Source: Mortierella alpina | Taxonomy: Eukaryota > Mortierellomycota > Mortierellomycetes > Mortierellales > Mortierellaceae | Assembly: GCA_029449245.1 (NCBI GenBank) | Contig: JANATF010000007.1 | Location: 2,198,895 to 2,262,894 of the forward strand | Length of the DNA: 64,000 nucleotides | Direction: 5' to 3' | Shown here: positions 1 to 10,064 of the stretch, in pieces | Layout: each line of letters starts with the position of its first letter | Position numbering within the stretch: position 1 is the first letter of the stretch | Translations under genes and position numbers: made by a program | The notes under the pieces: model-generated | Told to the model about the DNA's origin: nothing | What the model saw: the letters and a program-made list of their open reading frames with translations, nothing else | The model's database searches: none

Positions 1-2740
1 CCAGAATTCCACGTGTTGGCTCGCGTTTTTTCTTTCTGTACCTGAAAATCTGTGATCTGCGGCAAGTAGGCGCAGGTGCTCAAGTCCAAGATGTAAATGT
101 CATCAAAGACTGTCTGCCCGTCATAGCCTCCAAACATAAACAGCCTCGAGTCGTACAGGAGCGACGCGTGATACCCTCGTCCAGCAGGCGGGACCCCGTA
201 CACTTTCCGTGTCTCCCAAGACCATGTCACCAGATTGAGCATCACGACATCGCACGAGTATCGACTGCCGTCATGGCCCCCGACAATAAAGAGGTACGAC
301 CCAACCTGCGTCGCCGTATGAGAAAGTCTAGGCAAAGCTCTGTTGATGTCGATCTTTGTCCATTCTCTCGTGTCTATGAGAATATAATCCAAGAGGGGGA
401 AAAAAAAAGTGTCAGGCCTTATGCCATCATCTCGCTGGAAGGGGGTTTAGGATGCAAACAGGGTACACCATGTAGCTTACCAAGATCAAGAACATGAACG
501 TCCGAAAAGCATTCGTGGCCGTCGCTTCCGCCATAGACAATGAATTGTGACTTGATCAGGTTGCTCGTGTGATATCCTCTCGATATGGGGATCGTGCCCG
601 TTGTCTTGACCTCGCTCCAGTGCATGTCCGCGAGATTCAATTCGTAGGTGTCATTGAGTGCTTGGACTCCATCACCGCCGCCAAACACATATATACTATT
701 GTTGTATACGCAGGTCGTATGGGCACGTCGTCTGCAGGGGCGAGCCCCGGTTGTTTGAGGATTCGTCCAGGTCAACGTATCTATATCGAGGCATACAAAG
801 ACAGAAGCGTCAGGGACAAGGTCTCACTCCATGGTATCACTAAGCGCAGATGCCAAGACTCCAAAACAACAGACTTACCCGTGTCCAGCATGTATAGCTC
901 ATTAAAATACTGTGGTCCATCGCCGCCTCCAAAAATATAGAGCCGTTTGTTGTCGACTAATGTCGACGAATGCGCTCGACATGGTGGAGGGATGGATCCA
1001 AACGTCTTTGGCTGTGACCAATGCATGGTATCTAAGGCAACAAATATACAAGGAGAATACGTTAGTCATCCCTTCAGAAGAATGGCGTGCCGATGCGTAA
1101 TCCCCAGAGTCGTTTTTACCTGCGTCAAATATATATAGGGTATTATAGCAGCTCTTTGCGTCGCAACCTCCAAAAACGTAGATTGACTCCCCTACTAGGT
1201 TGACTGTCTGAGCTCGGAGGTCCTTGGGCGGGATTTGTCCATGAACCCTGGCACGGGTCCAGTGCATGGCTGGAGTAGGCGCGGCAGGGACTGTGGCGCT
1301 CGGTCGAGGGGCATCTCTGCAGGCATCCCCTTTGCTTCTGTATTTGCTTGGCGAGGACGACGCGCTAGATCCTGTAGTACTAGGCCCGCGTTCGTCTCCT
1401 GGAGCGCCCTGAGTGTGGCTCTGATGACGTGCATGACTTTGGCTGCTTGAGCTAGCGGTGTGTGAGTGTTGCGAATGGGTGTGGTGCTGGGGTTGATGCT
1501 GAGCGTGGCTATGCGTGGATGACGAGGATGAAGGGGCCTTTGCGTTATGGTGTGATTGGCTTGCGGTCGAGGAGGAGCTGGAAGCTGGCGCAGGGGTGGA
1601 CGCCTGTACTGAAGGTGTTCCTGAGCCCGACACAACGGCTGCGGAGCGGGATGAGGTCTCTGCTGCAGTCGACAAGGCCACTGTAGAGGACGATCCTTGA
1701 TAGACATCCCGAGGAATGACTGCGATAGGCGTTGACACCGCCAACGCTGCCGCTGGGGATGAGTGGAGGCCGCCTTCTGCGGAGCCTACAGAGGAGAAGG
1801 ACGTGTTCAACTGCCCCGAGGCTTTGTTCGCAAAGTTGTCGCGTGTCCTCTGTGCAGACATGGGTGGTCGGGTGATGATTAGGCCCGAGGACATGGGAGA
1901 CGAATTATTACTGTAGCTGCCCGGGGGTCGTTCCTGAATCGGCAAGGATGGGCTAACTGGGGGGTTAGCGCCAGAGGACGCGTTAGCCCGCAACGCATTA
2001 CTCTGCTTCACCGAAAAGAAGCTGTTGTTGCTGTTCATGCCTCCTGCTGCCGCGGCGGCCGAGGTGTTGGCCATTATACTCTGGTTGACAGCGTTGGTCA
2101 AGATACTGTTGCTGACAATGTTGGCGGCTGCTTCGCGGATGCTACCACTGTGGCCTTGGCTTCCGCTATTGAGACTATTGTAGCTGTGCGAGCTGCTTAT
2201 ACTGTTGTTGCTTGTGTCGGCTCCGGCAGGCGCAGCGTTCGAGGACGAAGTCGAGGTCTGGCGCTGTGGCTGCTGGTGCTGAGAGGTAGACCTGGAAGGA
2301 TACTGCTGATACTGCTCTGCTCCTGCTCCTGCTCCTGCTCCTGTATATCCAACCGTGCGAGACGACAGGCCCCTGGTCAAAGGCGGAGGCGAATGGACCC
2401 TCGTCCTGGTCATCCAAACAGCGCAATACAAGAACGATGGACGTGTTAGCAGGCTGTGATCAGTGCAGCATGGGTGTAGGCTACGGTGTTGGCCAGCCAA
2501 TGCATGCGTGCTTGCATGCATACATGCATAGAGTAGGTAGGACGGTAAGCACGTCCCAAGACAGTGTTCGAGACATTGAGAGAGGATATGTGTGCCCAGC
2601 AAACAAGCTTTTTCGGTCGTTGGAAGAGCGGTGGAGGTGTGCAAGTGGGTGGGTGCTTACCTCTGCGGATACTGCTGCTGCTGATGCATCTGGTAGGGCG
2701 CCATGGGAACTGTGGGGCTGTCGGGAGGCGTGTCGCCCAT
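1..2740 (-). CDS. Kelch-repeat protein, 3' part cut by the window edge
   Basis: Five exons read on the minus strand: 2740-2661, 2405-1120, 1031-879, 780-481 and 373-42. The last ends at a GT donor at 41-40, so the gene continues to the left of the window. All junctions keep frame, giving 717 codons here. The N-terminal half (about residues 28-420) is low complexity, rich in Ser, Gln, Ala and His. After it come about six Kelch units, each with a hydrophobic strand followed by FGG/YGG/VGG and a later MHW or TW, which predicts a beta-propeller. The start is the ATG opening MGDTPPDSP; the longer frames upstream translate a repetitive pyrimidine-rich leader. Kelch propellers usually mediate protein-protein contacts, for example in fungal cell-polarity proteins; the specific role here is unknown. 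I do not recognise an orthologue name. Confidence 0.82.
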
Positions 2741-3616
2741 GGTGGTGCCTGCAGTGCCAGCGACAGGAGCGAGGATGAAGTGAATGGTGGAGGGACGGGA
2801 CAGCGGGCAGGGGCTGCAGACAGATGTTGCGGGACGGGGGGATGAATCAGACAGGCGCGAGAGAGCGGCGACAGGGCGAGATGACGAGTGAGAGTGAGGG
2901 CAAGCAACAGCAGAGCGAGATGGAGAGATGAGATGGGACGGGATGGGATGGAGCGATGGGATGGAGAGATGGGATAGAGAGATGGGATGGAGAGATGGGA
3001 TGAGATGGGATGGGACAGAGGAGACAAAAGACACAAAGGACTCAAAAGACTCAAAGAGACAGATACCGAGACAAAAACGACCTTGCCCACACATCCGCAT
3101 ACCACATACCCACATTCACACACACATCCACACACACACTCACCGCTCCTGTCCCTCTGTCTGCCGCGACGTGACAACGTGCCTCTCTTGCTCTCTTTAT
3201 TGCTGGTTCCCACCTCTCTCTTCTCGCGCTCTCCACCACCTCTCTTGCTCTACCTCAATCTCTCTCTCGCTCTTGCTGGGCCTAAAACAAAAAAAAACAC
3301 ATGGCCCCGTTACACAACCTTGTTTTTGTCTGTTTTCACCTTCTGCTCACCTTCAGCTTTCACACCTCATCCCCTTCTCCCCACCCCCTGCCCTCGCTCC
3401 CGTCGCCCGTTATGAGTTCTTGCGTGATCTCCCTCGACTCCTGTCAACAAAAGAAGTGCCGGAGAAAAAAAACCATCTCTGCCTGGCATGATCTGCACCG
3501 CGCATCTCTTGCATACTGTACGCTCACGCTGCACATCGCTTACATACTCCTCAGGGCCACTGGCAACAAGAACAGACACAAAAACTGAAAAAGAGACACG
3601 TTACAGTAGGATGTAT
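2741..3616. other. Intergenic: promoter and leader of the Kelch gene, 3' flank of the paraoxonase-like gene
   Basis: Both flanking genes run leftwards, so this 876-nt stretch holds the upstream region of the Kelch gene and the downstream region of the paraoxonase-like gene. It contains the 13-bp tandem repeat and CA-rich and CT-rich tracts. No coding exon with a plausible family match was found. Confidence 0.6.
2918..3022. repeat. 13-bp tandem repeat in the leader of the Kelch gene
   Basis: The unit GATGGGATGGAGA repeats at 2942-2954, 2955-2967, 2968-2980 and 2981-2993, with degenerate copies on both sides. It lies upstream of the Kelch start codon. On the coding strand it forms a pyrimidine-rich tract like the leaders of other genes in this window. 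Confidence 0.8.
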
Positions 3617-5303
3617 CTACTCAAGAATACATTCCAAAAAGCCGCGTTCGTACTGCCCTGTTACCAGCACTCGTTCCGCTCGATGCTCAGAAGACTCGGC
3701 TGGCACAAACGATATTGCAGAGGGACTACCAAACTCGCTCCCGTCGTGACTGATCACCCGCTCATAAAAGTACTGCATTCTGTACCGCCTAGGCGTCTCC
3801 TGTGGATCAATGACAATGTCCTTGAGAGGCTGAGCGTGTGCCTGTCCTATCCGCACAGGATACAATCTCGCGCGCGATATAATCATTCCTGCGCCCCTTC
3901 CTCCTGCCCGAGACAAACGCTCCATCGTGTCCGTCTGCAACAATTCCCTAGCCGTGTCCTTGTGTGCGTTCCAGCTTGAATGCGCAACAGTCACCAGCGT
4001 TTGGCTTGCCCTGTCGTAATCCATCCCAACGTTCACTAGTCCTGTCTGAATAACCTCATGGACCCTCCAGTCAGGCCATGCCATCGTTATCGGTTCATTC
4101 GTATCGACGCTGTATAACCTCTGCTCCTTACGGCCGGCTGAAGCCATATGGGTCTTGTACAGGCCCACGCTCCCGCCCTTTCCCTGGACCATCCAAATTG
4201 AGTCCGGTTCCTGCGACTCGACTAACGCCGAGGGCATCAGCAGCCACCTGGCCATCTCGCGAGTATCATTCGCACGCGCGTTGTAGAATGCCAAAGTTGC
4301 TGCTGGAAAGTTGAATTTCTCCTCATAGCTGCGCTTCCAGTCTGAAATGTCGTATCCGTGATCATTCGAGACGATGAAAGAGGGTGTGTCATCTATCTGG
4401 TGTACAAATGGCGAGGAGGTAGCCAAGACTTTGTGTGCTGCGTAGAAATGTCGACTTGAGATCGTCTTCTTGTACACGAGGTTCTTACGCGCTGGGTAGT
4501 AATAAAGAACCTCAACACGGGGCATCTCGAATGGCACCCGGTTGACGACCAAGAGGACAGTACGCGCATCAGTCGAGTTTTCTGTGGTAGGTGCAATGGA
4601 GAGTCCGCTTGGATGGAAAGGCTTGTTGAAGCCCTGGAGAACAAGCATTTCCGCAGAGGAGTCAGGCTGAGACATTGTTCAGGGGGAGAGCAGCAGCCCC
4701 TAAAAGGAGTTAGAATCCAGGACTGGCATGAAGGAGTAGGCATGCTATAAAGAAAAGGCTTCAACGCACCTTGTTCAGATCATAGATCCATAGCGCCCCG
4801 CTCTCCTTGACTCTAGATTGGTTATACACGTTGGCCGCATAGTTGCGATAACGCAGCGAAGGATCACAAGCCAGGAACCCAAGCCCGAGTCTACGATCCA
4901 CTCGAACATCGTCGCAGAAGGAAGGACCTAAAAGCAGGCATCGGCAAAGAGGATGAGAACGAGGATATAGTCTACAAGGCTTCTGCAAAGGTATCATGGT
5001 GGCGGTATACCAAAACCTGCATATGCACTCTTTCCTGCATATTCGAGTCTTACCTGAGACCCTTCTGCAGTTCTCCATGCCAAAGTTTTCTACTTTCCTA
5101 GACCCTTCCAGCAACGTTGCAGTCCTCTGCACTAAGTATACCCCAGAACCAGAAGAGGAGGAGATTAGTACCTGGTCTTGAGAGAATAGCATGAGCTTTT
5201 TTCCCTAACGAGCGCCAGGGGTTGTATTTTTACAAGGCAACCACGCAGCCATGGCGACAAGAGCCGCGAAGGCGCTCAGCGTTATCAGGGCAGCGGAAGG
5301 CAT
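3617..5303 (-). CDS. Paraoxonase/arylesterase-like calcium-dependent beta-propeller enzyme
   Basis: Four exons: 5303-5210, 5176-5054, 4927-4770 and 4666-3617, all in frame. The N-terminus (MPSAALITLSAF...) is hydrophobic and looks like a signal peptide or membrane anchor. Family landmarks of the PON arylesterases are visible. An ENC segment is followed by an acidic CDD pair where PON enzymes have the Glu-Asp calcium ligands. LWIYDLNK, FHPSGLS and SNDHGYD match the calcium and active-site region. The C-terminus reads LVTGQYERGFLECIL, like the conserved PON ending. PON enzymes hydrolyse lactones and aryl esters, usually in secretory or membrane compartments. The segment holding the third and fourth calcium ligands is divergent, so activity is inferred. 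A different six-bladed propeller esterase or strictosidine-synthase-like protein is the main alternative. Confidence 0.72.
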
Positions 5304-7004
5304 GTGCTTTCCAGTCGATGAGTCAATGGACGAAGGGTATGAAAGGCCAAAGATGCACGGGGAAGAAATGATCCTTGCTCAATGAGGAGGTCGAGGGATG
5401 AGAATTCGGATTGGGATTGAAAGTCAAATGGATCCAAAGCTGTAGTCAATTAAAAAAGAAAAACAAGACATGCTTTGATTTTTTTGATTTTGGCGGCGCC
5501 GGATGCGACGCTCAGGGCAATCACACGCGACAATGCTAGGATACCATCAGGACGCGAGAACGCCATCTATTGCAAACGCGAAGGTCGGCACACATTCTTA
5601 TGAGAAACTGACAAACTACAGCTCTTGATCCATACTGTAGACACACGCGTTCGCCAAAGAAGTACACAGGTGTGCGTAAAAAGACGCATGCAGGGTGTAT
5701 ACGTATATATAAATAGGAGAAACTTGGTCCCGCTGCCCGCTTGCCAATGAGCAAATGGGAAAAAGATACTCTTTGGCCCTTACAAATATATACCTCTTAT
5801 GTATGAAATGACTTTATTATAAAAAAACACTGCGACAATAGTACAAAGAAAAAGTCCAAGAGAGAGTGCGCTGGCCATGAGTGGGACGAAAACGAAAAGT
5901 TGCAGCCCTCCCCGCAAAGAACGCCGAAATGATGATCACAGCTCGGAGCGAGGCTTTTGGGAAATCATGCGCCGTAGAAAAGACGGATTGACTAGGTGTA
6001 CAGGAACTACAGCCCTCTCTGCAATCGTCCTTCCGTGGCTGTCGTCTCCATTTTATCCGTGGCGTTTCCCGTTTAACAACAGCCCTGTACAATTCCAATG
6101 AACAATGTTTGTTAGAAGAAAAGATGCAGAGTACGCCAGAGAGGATCTGTCTTGAACGAACCACGAAACAACTTTGGTCAAGTTGAAAAAAACTTACATC
6201 GAGACAACAGCACAAGCATGCACCAAGTGCGCTATTTTACAAAGAGACAAAGGAGTAATACGATCAGGGTCAGCGTCGTCTGTGTTTGATCCCGCTTTCT
6301 TTGATCCAGTGATTCAACTGTCCCCTTCCTCACAATCTGCACCCGAGAGAACACACCGATGCCCAGCAACACGAAGGGGAGCTGCTAATGGCACCAAACG
6401 CTCCCGACTGGCAAATCTTTCTAGCTCAGGGACAGCACTCCTCCCCCTTGCCAAGTTGGCCTGCTATCTGGCTACATCAAGCCAACAAATAGAGGCGTAA
6501 AGAGGAGAGAAAAAAAGAGGAGACCAGCCCTAGAGGACAGCGCAGGGTTCTTCCCTACGCTAATATCTGCCAATAGTCATCATTTGACCAACGACAATAA
6601 TGTGGACGAAAACATAGCCCGCAAGGGTGCCGGGAACAATTGTCGGAAGCGGACAGCCAAAGGAATCAAGTCTGTACCACAAACAATCATCGCCCAGCTG
6701 CAGACACACACAGCTAAAATGCAGTATGTACGCCATAATGTAAGGGAGTACCAGTTCGAAGAGCCTGGACGATAAAAGAAAACAACAGCCTGGTTGGCTC
6801 CAACCTGCCAACATTCCCAGCATTCTGCTTGCGATTCACGGTCTCGCCAATGGAATGGAACCGCATGAATACAAGAGCGAGAGTAGAAAGTAGAAGAGAC
6901 AGAAATAGTGGAGAAGAGGGAAACGATGCGCTGGACCAGATTCAAACCAAGAAACCCCACGAAGAGAAACAGCGAATTCAGAATCCATTCTCCCTGCAGT
7001 AGCC
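5304..7004. other. 1.7-kb stretch without a confident gene
   Basis: This holds the promoter of the paraoxonase-like gene and the 3' flank of the CYSTM-like gene. Frames open here on both strands but none shows a recognisable domain, and none joins to a neighbour in frame except the possible last CYSTM exon near 6713. Short A/T-rich runs occur near 5450-5490 and 5815-5830. Confidence 0.5.
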
Positions 7005-7377
7005 TTACCAGCCGTAGCACATGTCGTTCTTGTTATTGTTCTGCTGGGGAGCGGGCGTTGTCTGTTGGATAATAACAGGCTGGGGCGAGGCTAATGCAAC
7101 ACGAATGAAGAAGCAAACACAAGGTTCCACGTTAGCCAAGCAAGGCGAGAGGTGCTGATCCACGACACGGTGCTGCAGCTGCTGGAGCCTTACGCTGGGC
7201 ATAGTATCCACCCTGGGGCGAGGGAGGGTAGCCTGGCTGCTGGCCGTAGGCTGGCTGGGGAGGGTATCCTGGCTGGTACGAGGCAGCCTGGCCGTAAGCG
7301 GGCTGGCCATAGGCTGGCTGGGCCTGTTGAGGGTACTGGGGAGGCTGGGAAGCGTAATAGCCCTTATCCTGCGACAT
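7005..7377 (-). CDS. Small CYSTM-like protein (Gln/Pro/Tyr-rich), 3' end uncertain
   Basis: Exon 1 is 7377-7194. Exon 2 starts at 7090 after a TTAG acceptor and reads to a TAA at 7007-7005, giving 89 residues. The body is rich in Tyr, Gln, Pro and Gly with repeated PAYGQ and PGYPP units, followed by Asn/Lys and a final DMCYGW. This is the build of CYSTM proteins: a flexible Gln/Pro-rich head and a short Cys-rich membrane tail used in stress tolerance. The tail is cut short in this reading. The stop overlaps a good GTAAGG donor (TG then GTAAGG at 7008), and an acceptor at 6715-6714 would continue in frame as C-C-V-C-L-Q-L with further Cys. The true end may therefore lie near 6.6-6.7 kb. The gene is divergent from the YeiH-like gene. 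Confidence 0.6.
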
Positions 7378-8082
7378 GGTTGCGTATGAGGGGGGGAAGA
7401 GAGGAAGAGGGGAGAGGGGATGAGATGAGGCGGGGCTAGAAGAGGAGCGAGCGAGACGAGAAGGGAAGGAAGAGAAGAAGGAGGAGGAAAAGGAGGAGGA
7501 GGAAGAAAAGGAACGATGAGGACGAGGACAAGGACAAGTGGAGAAGAGAGAGAGGAGCAGAGTAGCGCACCAGGGCGTCGAATAAGCAGCGCAGAGTGAA
7601 GCCACCCGTCGCTAAGAAAAGAACTGAGACCTCAGGAAAGCCTCGACACGCCCGTAGGCGGTTTGATTCAGCAGGCGGGAGTTTGATGCCGTCCAAATTG
7701 GTCTCTTTTGGTCACAGGCACCCTGCGCGACCCCTGCGCGCCAAGCTACAGCCCAGCTGCACTGGTGGTCTGCACCTGCAGTCGAGCAGCAGCGTGCTCT
7801 GGACCTCTGGACCCAGCAGTATCATGTGCTCTGTCGAGCCATGCGCTGCTGGGTCCGCAATCTGCAACAGGAAGATATGCCCGCGATAATTCATCCGCCG
7901 AATCGAATATCGAGATTTGAGTCCCTGCGCACTTTGTTCACATCTGTGACTCTGTTCCGTCGTTGTCCTTCCTGTCTCTTGTCCTCTTCCCTGTCGTCCT
8001 CCTCCGTGCTGTCCCTGTCCCCCGTCGTCGTTGTCGTTGTCGTCGTCCTCCTCCTCCTCCTCCACACAACCTGCCCGAGCCA
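7378..8082. promoter_or_regulatory. Shared divergent promoter region, CYSTM-like and YeiH-like genes
   Basis: About 700 nt separate two start codons that face away from each other. The part nearest each gene is pyrimidine-rich on its own coding strand (7440-7560 for the left gene, 7960-8065 for the right gene), as in other leaders here. No TATA box or known operator was identified with confidence. Confidence 0.5.
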
Positions 8083-9878
8083 ATGTCCTCAGGAAACAGC
8101 CCACCCGAGCATCCATCGGGCGCCATCGCCTTGACCACCATTGGCAGAGGCACCAGTCCAGACCCATCTTCCTCCCCACAACCCCTAGCGCTCCGTCCAT
8201 CGCCCCTAGTCTCTCGAGAATCCATGAGCATCTCGATCGCTTCCTCATCCTCGACGTCTCATTCACCCACCCAAGAAAACGACATCAGGGAAAACAGGGA
8301 AATCGACATCAAAGAAAACGCCAAACACAACAAGCGCGGGCTCCAACCAGGGGATGCTTCTAGCAGGAACGCAATAGGTCCCAAATCACCCCTCGCTGCA
8401 TTTCTCTCGAGGCATCCATGGCTCATGGGCTGGAATCACGAGGACTGGTGGCCCTGCTGGATCGGTCTCTTCCTGTTTGCTCTCGTCTCGGTGGCAGTCC
8501 ACCACGGCATTCCAGCTGCGCACTTTGCTCCTTGGACCGCTAACCCATTCGACGCATTGCACGGCACCAACAACCTTGGGCTGCTCGTTTTAGCCCCCCT
8601 CCAGGGTCTTCTCATCGTCCTGGCTCTGTGGGCAGTTGGAGCCAAGAGCTGGAACCAGAGCCACAAAGGCTTCCTTGTCATCTACTCGCTCTCGTTTCTC
8701 AGCAAGTGGTTGGCAGCGCAGCGGAACGTCAAGAGCGCCAGCTTGGGCGACTCGATCTGGGCCATCCTCTTTGGAACGTTGCTCAGGAACATCATGGCGG
8801 GTGCGCCCTTGCCCGACGGTCGCTCAAAGCCGCTGCCAGCCTGGCTCAAGGCAGCACAACAGACGGAGCTCTATATTGCCATCTCGCTTGTTCTTCTCTG
8901 GTAAAGCGGAAGCTACTGCTGTGCACAAGGAACAACTGCCCTGAAAATCTGGTAGCGTGTGACTAACTATTGACAATAATTCGCCATTTCCCATCTCGCT
9001 TTGCATATCATTCCAGCATCGACGTCTCAGTTCTCAGACCGCTGGCACCCAGAGCCCTGTTTGTCTCCTGGATCGACACGCCCTCGCTCTTTGTCCTCGT
9101 CGCCCTCATCGGCACAACATGGCTCCGCATCGATCTTCAGACCTCCATGATCATGAGTGGAGCTACCTTTATCTGTGGCTCGTCTGCTGCGATTGCTCTC
9201 TCCGCCTCCCTCGGCGCTGGCAGCAAGTCAGACCTGCCCATTGCCATCATCTCGGTCTTTACAATCCCTTCCATCATTGCGCTACCCTATATCGCAAAGG
9301 CAATCGGCATCAGCGCCAAGGTCGCAGGTGCGTGGTTTGGCGGGTGTGTGGATTCGACAGGCGCTGTCATTGCTGCAGCCACGATCTATGGGGACACTGG
9401 CAACGTGGCCGTCGAAACGTCTGCCGTCGTCAAAATGGTCCAGAACGTGCTCATCGGCCCCATCTCGGTCGGTGTTGCCGCTGTGTGGACGCAAAGAGAA
9501 GAACGGCGCAAGCGGGCGCTTCACAATTCGCTCCAGGACGAGACGTTGCGTGCCAAATCGGATTTCACACCAGTCCCCTATAGGACCTTGCTTTGGAATC
9601 GATTCCCAAAGTTCGTGCTCGGATTCATTGCCACCGCCATCCTGTTCAATACCGTCGTCCCTGCGGAGGACAGGCCTGTTGTCAACACGTTCTCGTTCAT
9701 GGTGGGCGAGTGGTTCTCGACCATGAGCTTCGTGAGCATTGGACTCGGACTTCAGTTTCATGAGCTGCGACGGGAGGCGAGAACACTCCTCAAGTTGACA
9801 ACGCTGTATGCTTTGGCGCAGTTGGTCGATATCATGAGCACTTTTGGGCTGGCCTACATTGCGTTTGAGCTGTTCTAA
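8083..9878 (+). CDS. YeiH / UPF0324-family (Cons_hypoth698) membrane protein, putative exporter
   Basis: Two exons, 8083-8900 and 9017-9878, encode 559 residues; the phase-2 junction restores a Cys codon. About 100 low-complexity Ser-rich cytosolic residues precede a polytopic membrane domain with roughly ten hydrophobic segments. The strongest signature is ICGSSAAIALSASL followed by the WFGGCVDSTGAV region, plus an earlier WAILFGTLLRN. These match the YeiH family of bacterial proteins annotated as putative sulfate exporters. The substrate in fungi is unknown. The family is mainly prokaryotic, so an old transfer into the fungal lineage is possible (inference). The gene converges on the MIC26/27 gene. 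Confidence 0.8.
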
Positions 9879-10064
9879 GAGTTTTACAACCGTTATATGC
9901 GACATCTTTTCCCCACCTCCCGCGCTTGTACCATACTGCACCATGTACCCATACAGACTACTATATACAAACACAGAATAGATTTTTTATTGACCTCTTG
10001 TCGAACATATATACATAATGGCTGGGATCGGGATTGCTGACCTAGCAGTGGACCAATCGAGACC

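Noticed and set aside
5817-6215. 132-codon minus-strand frame with several Cys
   Set aside because: It does not start from a supported promoter, matches no family and cannot be joined to either neighbour.
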